In this document: positions 51,039 to 63,780 of the stretch, one piece after another | How the letters are laid out: every line of letters starts with the position of its first letter | How positions within the stretch are numbered: position 1 is the first letter of the stretch | DNA from: Fremontodendron californicum | Lineage: Eukaryota > Streptophyta > Magnoliopsida > Malvales > Malvaceae | Direction: 5' to 3' | Assembly: GCA_030761205.1 (NCBI GenBank) | Contig: JAULJL010000024.1 | Span: 21,694,126 to 21,758,125, forward strand | Length of the DNA stretch: 64,000 bases | Made by a program: the position numbers and the translations under genes | The notes under the pieces: generated by a model | Database searches by the model: none | What the model was told of the DNA's origin: nothing | What the model saw: only the letters and a program-made list of their open reading frames with translations

Positions 51039-51965
51039 GGAAGTCCTTTGGGTTGATGACTATCCCGAGGCCAATAAACTCCAAGTGTATGATGATGTCT
51101 ATGATGCATGTAAAAGAAAAGAAAATAGAAAGAAATAGATTAGTAAAGAAATGAATTCACAAATATAGCATAAATAACAACATGTTTTTTTTAAAAAAAT
51201 TCTCGAAAATTTTTAACAAAGCTTCGGCATTATGACGCCTTTGGGACAAAATAATAAATTTATTACGAGCGATCTGATGTTCGTTTATCATCACCAAATT
51301 TGTAAAATCTAACATGTAGAAAGATGGTAAAATGTTGGAAATGTTCCTCCATGTGTTCTTAAAATTCGGGTATCTAACAGAAATCTGGCATGGCTTTGCC
51401 TAGGTTCACTATATGAAGGTGAACCGGTTTTAAGGCCCTGAATTGTTCCTCACTGTCGCCTGTGAAGGCTAGTAAGGCACCCTGATAAAAGCGAGTTCAA
51501 TTTGTTAGAGTATATTTTTTTATGCCCGTACGAAGGATTATCACGAAGGCATTAGGTACTTTATACTCCGAAAGTGTTTCACTAGCCCATACGAAGGATC
51601 ATCACGAAGGCGTAGTTACTTTACTCCCACTTAAAAGGATGGAACCCGGGTAGAGAGTTCATGTTATGCAAATGCAAATATAGTGTGTGCGGAGGAACAA
51701 AACAAACCTGTCACCACCTATTCTAAATACCCCACTAAAATCAAACAATGTAAAGCATCAGTCAAGCAAACATATAAATATACGCAACAAAATAACCAGA
51801 GAACAGATAATAATATGAATGCTCATGAAAATGGACATATTTAAAACATTTTATTTTTTCAAAATACTCTTTATTATTTTAAAAATATGGGAATTAAAAT
51901 TAAATACCAATTAAACCAACTAAATCGAGATAACAAACGACTAATTCTAGGCCTGACTCTCTAAA
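51039..51965 (-). other. 5' untranslated leader of the 24.3 kb Ogre
   Basis: Non-coding between primer site and ORF1. The block 51380-51680 is shared with 3440-3760 of copy A, including CTGGCAT, TGTTCCTCACTGTCGCC and repeated ACGAAGGATCATCACGAAGG units. Position and conservation suit a packaging or translation signal, but that is inference. Confidence 0.7.
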
Positions 51966-51984
51966 GTCCCCAATGGAGTCGCCA
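51966..51984 (-). other. Primer binding site, tRNA-Arg type
   Basis: Plus strand GTCCCCAATGGAGTCGCCA, 3 bp from the 5' LTR. It differs from the copy A site by one base (A for G). Confidence 0.8.
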
Positions 51985-54900
51985 AGCTGTCGCAACCTAA
52001 AAAAAAATAACAAGTCTCATCGCAAGACTTTATTATTCGTTAAGCGTGACATTGGGTAAACAGACAAAAAGATGACTTAATTCCTCTTGAAATAAAATAA
52101 ACGGTTGAGGGTATGAAAATTGCCTCGTAAAAAGACATGGAGTCGCCACCAATCTTTTTTAGCTAGGTGTGATCAGCCACCTACTAAAACCGGTTTTATA
52201 AAACATTTTAAAATTAATTAAAACATTGTTAAAACCAATTTCAGTCTGCGTCATAAACCAGAGAAAATCGAAGAATCAGGTTCGGGACTCGGTTACGTGC
52301 GGGGAAGGATTAGCACCCCTACAACGCCCGTATAAAACGGTACCTTATTAATCATGTTTTATCTCAAGTCTCGGTAAAAAAGTTGGTTTTTAATTTAGTA
52401 TTTCAAGTTAATTCCCAATTTTAAGAAAAATAATTCCATTTTTTAATTGAAAATGATCTGGAATTTATTAATTCAAAATTTTCCTATATTCCCCGACAAA
52501 ATTGGCAAAATATAGAAATTTTTATTTATTTGGAAAACTTTCCAAATCATTCTCGTTTTTTGAAAGAAAGATATTCCTTTATTAATGATAATTGATGATA
52601 TTCCCTCCAGCAAACGCGGTAGAGAATCATGAATTATTTTAACTCGGGAATATCTTTATTTTTATTGAAAATCATTATTTTTTTCAAAACATTTAAAAAT
52701 ATGAACATGAACCTATATGACATAAATAAAATGACATGACAAAGTCTAGTTAATATAATGCAACCTAAATGATAAGACATAATTTAAAGGCATAGTATAT
52801 TCTAGGTGAAATGAAAAATCCTAAGTATTATGGTATATTCTAAATGAGATAAAATGATTTAAATGACATGGCAATTTTAAATGACATGGCATATTTTAAA
52901 TGACATGGAATATTATAAATAATTAAACCTAAATGACATGGAATATGATGAAATGACATGAAACATAAAATAATGCTATCATAAAATATGCATGAAAATA
53001 AAATAAAAAATGCATGAACATAGTATATGCTAAATAATGTGACAAAAATAAATGACTAAATACAAATATGAGATAGTATGAAATATTCAAAATCATATGG
53101 CAAACAATATAACATCATAAAATGTGAATCAAAGTAATAACAATACCATGGGAAATATCAAAGAAAAAATCACATATTAAATAAAATGCATGAACATGGA
53201 AAACGCAATGCATGAAAACATATTTTTTCCCTTAATTAAAGAAATCTGTATATCTAAAAAGATATCCGGTTACCTTAGGAAAATATGTCAAATTAGATTT
53301 TCTAAAAAAACAAAACTTTGTGATTTTTTGAAAACAATTTTGTGGAAAAACTTGAATAAAAATTAAAACCCTTACCAAACCCTTTTAAAATGGCTCTAAT
53401 TTTCTAAGTTTAAAATCCCAGACTTAACCACCTTTAACCTGAGATTTATAAAATCATTTTTAAAGTTTAAAAAGGCTTAGAAACTACCCTAAGACAGTAG
53501 CTAAAGCTTATACCCAACCCCCTCTAAATGCCTTAGCCAAATTCAACCATTATTCCTCTTTTGATTTCAAATATGCCTCTACTGTCCGGTTTTGACACAC
53601 GATTTATTTGCCTATTTTTAAAAATTCAAAAAAATCTAAAAAAAATACTGGAGATTCAAAACATGTAAAACTACACGAGAAAAAATTGGCTTAATTTTTT
53701 TATTAAAGAAGACTGCCTTGAAAAATTGGAGAAGTTCGAGTACTGGGTGAAAAAAACTGTTTTGTCGAAACAAATTTTTTTGCCTTTGATAAATTCATTC
53801 AAAAATCAAAGTAAAAATTGTTGGAGATCATCCTAAAGACCTAAGGACAGTAGCTAAAACATTTAAAAACCTTGGACAAAAATTGTCTAAGTAAAAAAAA
53901 ATCAAAAAGGTAGAATAATAAATTTGACAACCCTTTAATTTTCCACAAGTATGCTCAAGAAAGCATGACTTTGAGCCATTGATTAGCCTAAGTCATAAAT
54001 CATGTGGCAATGACATGGAATGCATGAACATACAGCAAATGAAATGTATGAAATGCATGGTCTAAAGCATAAATGGTAAAGGAAATGCATGACAATTCAA
54101 AATAACCTAGATGCGTAGCATGAGTTTGCATGGCAATAAATGCTATCCTAACTTAATATGCATGAAAATGCTAATATAACCTAAAACCTAAGTAGCATAG
54201 CAATGCATGGCAATACCAATATGATTTAAGACCCAATATGCATGGCAATACCAATATGGCCTAGACCTAACATGTAGTGAAAATGCATAGCAATACTATG
54301 AACATACAATGACCAATGAAACTAATGCCAATGCTGGAACAAACAGCAACTAATACACACTTTCAAGATATGATAATGCAAAGCATGTTACCTAAACAAA
54401 ATGCAAATGCATGACAATGCAAGGAATGCATGAAGAGGCCGAATGTGGTTACATGATACTCTAATGCAATCCTATCTAGTAAATGACACAAGTACATGAC
54501 AAATCATATCAAGATGCATAATGTCATGACATTTTCATAAGCATATGACATACTAAAATCAAAATGCACAAGCTCATGGCATGGAGATGCAAACAAGTCG
54601 AGGCAAGATGGAAATGCACATGCAACGCATACTAAATGGAATAGCCGAATGGTCATATACCCCAAATGATGGAATTTTATCATAGCATTTTCACAAGCAT
54701 ATGGCAAACTAAAAATCAAGATATGCTAACTCATGGCATGGAGATGCAAACAAGCCAAGAAGCAAGATGAAAATGCACATGCAAGGCATACTAACATGGA
54801 GTAGCCGAATGGCCATATGACAAAATATGAAAAATGCAAACATGTTTATAATATAAGACATGATACATGAAAAAAAATGCACAATATGAGCATATGACAC

Positions 54901-55049
54901 AATGGCTGAATCTTCAAGGACACAATATCAAGCATGGAAATGAAATATAGAAGCAAATATGGCATAGAAAATAATGTAAAGAACATATAAAAAATTAAAC
55001 ATAGACATGCAAAGCAAATAACAAGCAAAACTAGTAAATAAAACAAGGA

Positions 55050-55410
55050 AACTTAAGCTCCATGGTTGGTATCAAATGGGCATAGCCTCTCACCTAACCA
55101 TAATCACTTGGTCTTGCCAAGATCATGAAGCCTTTCCATTTCAAAAAAAATCAGAAAATAAACCATGTTAAACAACAAAATTAAGGTGAGCTTCATGGTA
55201 GGAAAAAATGGGCATAGCGTCTCACCTAACCATAATCACTTGGTCTTGCCAAGATCGTGAAGCCTTTCCATTTCAAAAAAAAATCAGAAAATAAACCATG
55301 TTAAACAACAAAACTAACGTGAGCTTCATGGTAGGTAAAAATGGGCATAGCCTCTCCCCTAACCATGGTCACTTGGTCTTGCCAAGATCATGTAGCCATT
55401 TCAACCTTTT
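55050..55410. repeat. ~125 bp tandem repeat, three copies, in the 5' LTR
   Basis: Each unit carries TGGGCATAGC, TCACTTGGTCTTGCCAAGAT and a run of AAAATCAGAAAATAAACC. The 3' LTR has two copies (about 36350-36570). Confidence 0.8.
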
Positions 55411-56619
55411 TTGCTTTATCTTTTTGTAAGAAATCAGAATATAAAATACTCTAAAAAAAAAAAAACACCTTCTAAAAATCATTTTTCTCACAACAACATG
55501 CAAGGAAGAAAAAAAGAAAACCAAGGCAAGCAAACATGCCATATTCAGCCAAGCATAAAACCATGTAAACAAAATCGTTTTCCACCATTTTGATGAAGAA
55601 TAAGAGATGAAAACTTAAGTAAACAACAAAAAACTTTATTTTTATGAAAAATTTAGTAGAAAATCAAGATAGAAAATCAAGAAATCAACATAGAAAACAA
55701 GAAGAAACCATGCTAGAGCTTGGTAGAGATGACTACCTTCAAGCTCTCCTATTGAAAACCTTTTTTTTTTTTCTTTCAAAACCTTTTTCTTGCAAAATTA
55801 GCTACTGACTTCAGCCAAAAAACCTATGAAAAAAATGAAATCACCCCCCTCTAATGGCTTGGCCGAATGGCCCTCTCACCCTTGGATGAAAATTGCACTT
55901 TTCCTCCTCCAATCTTGGCCCTAGGATTAAGATATTTTTATGACAACATAAAAATGTCATCTTGCCAATTGATAGCAGCCCTTAAGATGTTACTCATCCC
56001 TTATAGTAACCTCAGCCCTTAGATGCAAAAGAGGACCAATCCCATGCACTCCCTTGCTTGCCCCCTTAAGTGCCTACCCTTGGATGAGTTGTGCTCTTCC
56101 ATTCTTGGTCATTGGATGAGGACAACATAAAAATGACATCTTGTAGATTAAATCCAGTCCTTAACATGTTTACTTAGCCCTTGTAGATGGCCTAAGCCAT
56201 TGGATGAAAAGAGACAATCCCATGCACTCCCTTGCTTGACCGAATGGATGCTCACTCTTGGATGAATTGTGCTCATCTTTTTTCTTCCATTCTTGGCCAT
56301 TAGATGAGGGTTCTTTCATGACAAATAAAAATTTCATTTGGCATTTAAACTTGACCATTGGATGGTGCATTCAACTTTCCTACAAGGCACCTAAACCATT
56401 GGATGAAGGGGGGACCATTTGCAAGGTATTAATGGTAGCATGAGGCTTGATAGTGACTAAGGAATTAAATTGTTCAAGCTTCCTTCTTCTCCTCTATGCT
56501 GGCTGACTAAGGGAAGAAAAGTCCCAGCAATTCCTTCTTCTTTCATATTTTCCTTAATTACAAATTTGCCCCTTTTGGTTTCTTCGATGAAATGACCTTT
56601 TTGCCCCCCGAACCTAAAT

Positions 56620-57240
56620 AAATAGCAAACGGACTCCAAATTCGAATTTTCTTTTTTCAATACTTTAAAAATAATAAAAAATTTAATTCTGGAAGTTTTC
56701 AAAAAATTTTGAGTCCATTTGCTATTTATTTCGAATTTATTTCCAAAATTGCCCTTTTTATGCACCCGAACTTTACTATTTTTTAAACGAGCTCCGAATC
56801 TAGATTTTTCTGCACCATTCTCTTCCAAATAATTTAAAAATATGATCTGGAAGTTTTCATAATTTTTGTAGCTCATTTGCTATTTTTTCGGGATATATCT
56901 GCTTGAATTACTGCATAGGGGACACGGGATTTGGCCATTTTGCAAACGAACTCCGAATCAAGATTTTCTTTTTCCAATCTCTTCCAAATAATTCAAAAAT
57001 GAGATCTGAAAATTTTAAGAATTTTTGGAGTTCATTTGCTATTTTTTCGGGATTTATCTTGTTGAATTTCTACATAGTGGGCTCGGGATTTGGCCATTTT
57101 GCAAACGAACTCCGAATCAAGATTTTCTTTCGCCAATATCTTCGAAATGATTTAAGAATGATATTTGCAAATTTTCAGAATTTTTGGAGTTCATTTGCTA
57201 TTTTTCCCAAATTTTCCAATTTTGCCCTTTTGCCTCCGAA
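56620..57240. repeat. 130-150 bp tandem units inside the 5' LTR
   Basis: Same array as 37785-38420; about four units. Confidence 0.75.
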
Positions 57241-57683
57241 ACCCGGTTTTGCTCAAAACAAGTTCGATTTTCAGATTTTCTTCAAACTGAGCCTTGGGCT
57301 ATCCTTGTTTAATCATTCCTCATCAATTAAGGGCTTTAGTCCTATCGAATAAAGCCATTTCTGTAATTCTTCCAAATATCACAGAAATCCACCAAAAAAA
57401 CCCTAATTCTCGATTTTCTTTCGAATTGACTTTTCTATAAGTTTTTCTTCAAGTGGCTTCTCTATTACCCATAGTAAGTACTTATCTTTCATTTGGAACC
57501 TTCAATTTCGACCAATTTGATCTTTTAAGCACTTTTCCCCAAATTTTTCGAACTAGGATTTCTTTTCTACTGAGATTCCGTAACCCAAATTCCGACCTCC
57601 ATATATTTCAATGTAAACCTCAGATTATCAAAATTCTTTCACCATTTTTCAATTGAACCTCAAATCTTGATTTTGAATATGGG

Positions 57684-57733
57684 TTGACTTTTTTAGGGTT
57701 GACTTTTTTAGGGTTGACTTTTTTGAGTTTGAC
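57684..57733. promoter_or_regulatory. TTGAC cluster at the edge of the 5' LTR
   Basis: TTGAC at 57684, 57699, 57714 and 57729, with a 15-bp period, about 130-180 bp inside the LTR start. On the minus strand this is the upstream end of U3. Confidence 0.35.
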
Positions 57734-57862
57734 TTTTTTTGTCTGCGACTAAGCCTCGAAGTACCACCTGCAGGATGAGAAAAGCCTTTTAGCATTCTGA
57801 AACATCAATTTAGGAAGAAAACGTACCTGATTTAAGGGTCCGGTTAAAATTAGGTGTCTACA

Positions 57863-57867
57863 CCAGC
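57863..57867. repeat. Target-site duplication of the nested Ogre, right (CCAGC)
   Basis: Partner of 33542-33546 (TTAGC). It matches the intact repeat unit. Confidence 0.6.
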
Positions 57868-58640
57868 TATATTGGGCTTAATCACATATAATGTGCCAAC
57901 TTCACTTGGCTTACTTCCTTTTGTGCCAGCTATATTGGGTGATCACATCTAACGTGCCAACTTCACTGGGCTTAAATCATACTTGCCAGCTATATTGGGC
58001 TTAATCACATCTAACGTGTCAACTTCACTGGGCTTACTTCCTTTTGTGCCATCTATATTGGGTGATCACATCTAACGTGCCAACTTCACTGGGCTTAAAT
58101 CATAACTGCCAGCTATATTGGGCTTAATCACATCTAACGTGCCAACTTCACTAGGCTTAAATCATAACTGCCAGCTATATTGGGCTTAATCACATCTAAC
58201 GTGCCAACTTCACTGGGCTTACTTTCTTTTGTGCCAGCTATATTGTGCTTAATCACATCCAACGTGCCAACTTCACTGGGCTTACTTCCTTTTGTGCCAG
58301 CTATATTGGGCTTAATCACATCCAACGTGCCAATTTCACTGGGCTTAAATCATAACTGGCAGCTATGGTAGGCTTAATCACATCTAACGTGCCAACTTCA
58401 CTGGGCTTACTTCCTTTTGTGCCAGCTATATTGGGCTTAACAAAATTTAAAATGCCAACTTTACTGGGTTAACCATTTTTGAGACAGCATATTGGGCTCA
58501 ACCAAATTTAAAATGCCAACTTTACTGGGCTTAACCATTTTTTTGCTAGCTTACATTGGGTTTAACCAAATTTTAAATGCCAACTTTACTAGGCTGAATC
58601 ATTTTTGTGCCAGCTTACATTGGGCTTAAAAAAATCTTTC
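57863..58640. repeat. 63-bp-type tandem array, right part (outer Ogre copy)
   Basis: Units share GCCAGCTATATTGGGCTTAA and CTAACGTGCCAACTTCACT, alternating with GGGCTTACTTCCTTTTGTGC. The units toward 58640 are more diverged (AAATTTAAAATGCCAACTTT). It is continuous with 32936-33546 before the nested insertion. Confidence 0.88.
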
Positions 58641-61543
58641 TTTTGAGAAATTCCTCTTTCGAGACTCCACATCTTTAAAAATATCTCATCCAAAAGTCAT
58701 TTTCGTTTTTCGAAAATTTTCATCAACTTGGGATTTTTCAATACTTTCTTGATTTCATCGTCCCAAAATATCTTAATACTCACATCTTTTCTTTTCAGAC
58801 AAACTTTTGTTTTTCTTATTTTCTTCAACAGATTCTTTCCTCTAAATCTAAAGAAGGCCTTTCCCCTTTTAGGAAACCTATCTTTTTTTCCTTTGTGTCT
58901 TTTCGATGCTTGGCGAATTTATTGATCAAATGTATGGATGCAAAAACCAATATAACTTGCGAAGATGCAGATGCACATGTTTATTACATGATGCATGAAT
59001 GCTCATGACACCATTTCACATTAGGAGAATATTAAGAGGGTTGATCATCTCCCTTTTTCCTCATGTCCTGGCGAGGTTTCCTGTTGGAGGGAGTGATTCT
59101 TGCCCCTTGTCTATATTTTCCAATTCATCTTGTTGGAAGAAATCGCATGGTTTCGTATTCCCAACTTATCCTTGCCCCAGCAGATTCTTTCTTTTCAGTT
59201 ATTTGGTCAAAACCAAAACACAGAGTCAAACTTCATTCAAACTCAAAATTTCATGCCCCTGAACAAAATGAACTTTTTGCTGGAGCATATCCACATCTCA
59301 ATTTTAGTTTGTTCTTCCTAAGTCATGTCAATTTTATTTCTTCCAAAGCATGTGAAGTTGAAGTCTTTCAGAAATTGGTGATCACCATTAGAGATATTTC
59401 TAAGCGAGATGGGAAATCAGCCTCACTTTTTCGAGTGATTTGAACGGTTTAATGCAACAAGGTCAATGGGTTGATGGAATAAGGTCCAGATTTGCCTAGG
59501 AAAGCTTTTCATCTTGACAAAGATGAGAAGATGAATGTCCTTTTGTCTCGGCTCATGAGTAAGTTTTCTCAAAACATGAATTCCTTAAAACCAAACATTT
59601 TTTTGGAAAAAGTTTTAATTAAATCTCATCAACCCTCCAATCTCTAGATATGGCATTTTGATAAGTGTTAACCTTAGCCATGATAGGTTCAATGTTGGAA
59701 GGAAAAAGGTTTAACTTTCAAAATCAATTCCAAAGAAAAGGCTGTCCTTTTGGTATGTCTAAGAGTTCCTTGATGCTCCTTGTATTCCTCAAACTGATGG
59801 CTTCGGCAATACCAATGTGTGGCAATTCTGCTCTAGACTACCCGTTTTTGGGTTTTCACCCTAGAGTTTCATTGTTTCTCTTTTTTTATTGTTCCACGAT
59901 GTATCTGAGAGTTCTAAATTCTTCCATAATGAAATGATAATTCGATGAGATGGAATAAAATCTGAGGAAAACTCTTTAAGTCAAATATCCACACTTGATC
60001 AAAATGGACTTTTAAAACATGTAACGTAGGCCAAGGTTAGGGGTTTGGAAAAAAGGATAAGTAGGCTCAAAATATGTGTTTGAGGGTAATCAGATCAAGG
60101 ATCATTTCCTGAGGAAGATTCCTTTTGAAACATTTGTCCCTTCTGGACTTCTCTTTCCTTCTTTTGAGTTTTGCTTCTTTTCTTGTTTGTTCTTGGCTTT
60201 CAATTTTCCATCTCTTTCACACATTTTTTTGTATGTGTTTCGTTCTTGGCTTTCAATTCCCCATCTTTTCTCTTTTTTTTTCTTCTTTTTTCCTTGTATC
60301 TCCATTTTGACAGAGTGAGCCCGTACTTGTTTGGGAGCTCAATTTGCTTTGTTTTTGTCTTCCAATCGGGACTTATTTCACCATGATTTTTGAGAAAATC
60401 CTTCCTCATATTTGCCCCCCAGTGTGGAGAGTGATCCTTGATCAGGGTTCAAAGAAAAAGAATTCCTTAAACTCAAAAGAAGTGACTATGGATAATTTCT
60501 CTTTGTGAAAGGGATTTGAAATATGGCCATTTCTCATATCAAGTATGAATATTCACATTGAAAAGCAATCCTCAAGGGGAATAGATAATCAGAATTTCAT
60601 TTTGCATTTGGAATCATTCGAATTCTCACATTCATGATGTCACAATATTTTTTGCTTTTTCCTTTTTTTCTTTTTTTTTTTTTTTGTTGCATGCCCCAAA
60701 AATTTCATGCGTGATTAATTTTCAGCCATAAATGATTTCTTATTTTGATTTGCCATTGAAGTGAAGATCTTTTGATTTGCGAGAATCCTACTGTGAAGGA
60801 ACATCTCTGATTTTATCTTTGAGCTTCTCGCTAAATGAACTTGTTTGGGTTTTAATCTCTTCAAAGTGTTTCCAACACATGGGGAGAGAAAAAGAAAGGT
60901 GTTATGGTTCATCCTTTGATTTATGTGCTCATAAATCAAGGTCTGGGAAAAGGCTTAGAGACTTGGCATTTGAATTCTTTCAAAGGGATTCGAAGGTTTT
61001 GAATCTTTGAGTTTTTGCTATGATTTGTAACATGGCATAACTTCAACACGTATCAAGCAACCTAATCTAGATATTTTGGAAGATTGTCATGTTTGCTTGA
61101 CTTTCAAGAAATCCACGAAAGAATTTTTCAAATTTTCATTACTCATGGCCTCAATAAAGGTTATTCTTTGTGACTTTGAGTGGTATTTATTTAGCTAGTC
61201 TATGATCTATGTATGTGTAGAGACAAAGTGTTTCCTAGGAATCCATCCCTCGTGATGATCACCTATTCTTTCAAAACTCATTTCACTATTCAAAAGAGTA
61301 TCCTTTTATTTTCAAAATGGAAAATTATCCGTATGGACTTTTATTTTCAACCTTTTTGTTTTTCTTTCACAAATCATATAAACAAGGCTTAAGAAGAATA
61401 TTCAAAACTTCAAATGAGATATGATGTATGATGCTTGGAATTTAAAGTTCATTCATTTCAAATTGATTGAAAGTAAGTACAAAACTCAAAACAAGGTTAA
61501 GGATTGCCCCTGATTAGCATGCTACCCTGAGAACAAATGATCC
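58641..61543 (-). other. Outer Ogre copy, long 3' untranslated region without pol
   Basis: No polymerase, RNase H or integrase motif on either strand. The part at about 59930-60600 is homologous to 40900-41400 of the inner element, which lies just downstream of pol there. The part at 60690-61540 has no counterpart recognised in the inner element. Short plus-strand frames, including T-rich ones at 60076-60386, are low-complexity and not genes. Confidence 0.65.
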
Positions 61544-63001
61544 TTAGCCCCGTCGTCCTTGATAAGCATCCATGAGCTCTTCGAACTTTGTCGGGTTTAC
61601 ATCAATTACGACTTGAACTTTGTCCTTGAATGCAGTGCAATTCTCTGTGGAATGCCCTTTAACCTCGCTATGATACTCGCATGTGACATTAGGATCATAC
61701 CATTGGTAAGAAGACTTCCTGGGCTTTGCAAGTACAACAGAGATCATTTGGCTTTAGACAAGCAATGGAAGAAGTTTTGTGTAGGTCATCGGAATTGAAT
61801 GGTACACCTTTGCCTCCTTTCTCTTATTGCTCTAATAACAGACTGAACTAAACTCCAGATCATTTGGCATGACGAAATTCTGAGGTGATGTGAAAGGCCT
61901 CGGAGCATGACGATAACCGTGCTGAATCCAATGGTCGACATAGGGTTCACCACTAAAAGGATCATCTTGCATTGCACTGAACCCTCTTTTATTTTTGCCT
62001 TTAATATTTATGACTTGAACGTGCCCCTTGGCAACATCATGTTTCTTTTCGAGAGGAATTCCGGCATTAGTATCCACAATTTTCCCTTTTCTTATACCAT
62101 CCTCAATCCTACCCATTGCAAACAATATATCTGCAAATTTTGAGGAGACATTGCCGATCAACTTGTCATAATATAGATGTGGGAGGGTATCCACAAACAA
62201 AACATTCATTTCTCTATCAGTAAGCGGTGGTTGGATTTGCGAGGCTACACCTTTCCATCTATGAGCATATTCTTTGTAATTCTCATTAGGCTTCTTTTTC
62301 ATGTTCTGAAGTGTCAATCAATCTGGAGCCATTTCCAACATGTGCTTATATTGTTTTAGGAGTGCCCGGGCTAAGTCTCTCCACCTATGCACTTGGCCTT
62401 TTTTCAATTGATAATACCAACTAGATGTTCCTCCTGTCAGGCTTTATTGAAAAACATGGATAAGTAATTTCTCATCATGCGCGTGCCCCACCATCCTATT
62501 ACAATATGTAGACAAGTGTGTTTTGGGGTTTTTAAGTCCATCATACTTTTCGAATTCTGAAACCTTGAATTTTGGCGGGATGACTAGATTAGGGATCAAA
62601 AGAAACTCTCCTATACTTACTTCATCTCCACCTTCAACAGCTCGAATCCTTTCCTCCAACAGCTGATACTTCCTTTGGGAATTTGCTGACTCAGCCCCAT
62701 TCGATTCAACCATTTTCAACTTTTCCTGTTCAGCTGGATCATCTAAGTTCAGGATGTTGCTGGGATTAACTGTATTCTGGCCATCCAACATCATGACCTC
62801 AATCTGACCCTTTTGTACCTCTAACCCTTCTCTGGCGGCCATGTTTTCAATGTATCCATTTCCCTTGACTGCGGCGGATACCAACTCCATCAATTTAGTC
62901 ATCTGATCTCTCGATTCTGCTTGAGATTTTGCTAACTTTTCTCGTGATTCTTCTTGTGCCTTTTCCAATCTTTCCATTCGGCCAGCTTGTTCATTCTCCA
63001 T
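61544..63001 (-). pseudogene. Ogre gag of the outer copy, single frame with nonsense codons
   Basis: It starts MENEQAGRMERLEKAQ at 63001. A Gln/Glu/Lys-rich coiled-coil segment leads to IPPKFKVSEFEKYDGLKNP (about 62540) and the capsid-like region, then NYKEYAHRWKGVASQIQPPL and DTLPHLYYDKLIGN. One zinc knuckle follows, CEYHSEVKGHSTENC (about 61670), and the frame ends DAYQGRRG at 61544. All parts lie in one frame of about 485 codons, broken only by stops (62444, near 62318, 61832 and one just after it). No second knuckle or protease follows, unlike the inner element. Confidence 0.8.
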
Positions 63002-63780
63002 AGCTCTAGCCTATATTAAAAATATACTCAGTACTTCTTATACCTCTGATTTGAAATAGAAATTCTTTCAAAAACTCTTAAAGACAAGCCAACTTCCATT
63101 TTATCCCTCCAAATACGTGTCATGATGAATGAGCCATGAATCCAACTTGATGCCCGTGAAGCATAAACAATGTGATGTATGGACATATACAGTGGAAACA
63201 TGCTGACCATGTATGTAATAAATGCAATCACGATGCCACCATGATGCAAGCCAAGAATAAATAAATCAACGCATGGATATATGCAATAGATGACTATGTA
63301 TGTTCCATATGCATTTTCCAATGAATGACCCTATGAATGCAACACGATATCAATATGATGCATGTAAAGAATAGACAAATTAATTTATGAACATATACAG
63401 AGAAATCATGTTGACTATGTATGTCATGAATGCAACCTGATGCCACCAAGATGCATGTATGAATGAAATGTATAGTATGACAAATAATTGATTGGATGCC
63501 AAAATGCAAAGTGAAAGATATCACGGAGGAAATAAGAATCAGAGGAACTTAATCATCAACATCTCATAAATTTGAAGCATAACTAATTCATTCCCATGTC
63601 AATGTTCACAAGGTATAAACCATGTTTACAAAATCTGAGCAGTTATTAGAACTATCTTTACAAGCACTTTATTTTTCCTAGCATCCTAAGGCTATAAGAG
63701 TCGGCTAGTGAAAAAGTGAAATCCTACTACATCATATCAGACTGAATTCCTTCTAATCATTGTCGTAAATCTCCTAATCC
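63002..63780 (-). other. Spacer upstream of the outer gag, with repeats
   Basis: Non-coding. Two related copies of a roughly 100-bp unit start near 63180 and 63389 (ACATATACAG, GACTATGTATGT or GACCATGTATGT, GATGCCACCA). Open frames here are low-complexity. Confidence 0.55.

Larger units (their letters stand above)
33547..57862 (-). mobile_element. Complete but inactive Ogre-type Ty3/gypsy element, 24.3 kb
   Basis: The order on the minus strand is: 5' LTR (51988-57862), tRNA-Arg primer site, leader, ORF1, gag, protease, 175-nt intron, reverse transcriptase, RNase H, second RNase H, integrase, repeat-bearing 3' UTR, polypurine tract, 3' LTR (33547-39065). This architecture and size are diagnostic of Ogre elements. 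It sits within the 63-bp tandem array of another Ogre copy. At least four frameshifts and about six nonsense codons make it non-autonomous today. Confidence 0.9.
51988..57862 (-). repeat. 5' LTR of the 24.3 kb Ogre (5.9 kb)
   Basis: Starts TGTCGCAACC and ends TAGGTGTCTACA. It is highly similar to 33547-39065 but about 356 bp longer, mainly from extra tandem units at 54720-55400. It holds the dodecamer GGCCGAATGGCC (55861-55872). The GTCCGGAC palindrome near the edge is mutated here (GTCCGGTT at about 57838). Confidence 0.9.

Noticed and set aside
60076..60386. Overlapping Phe/Leu-rich frames on the plus strand and a Lys-rich frame opposite
   Set aside because: Low-complexity T-rich 3' UTR of the outer Ogre copy.
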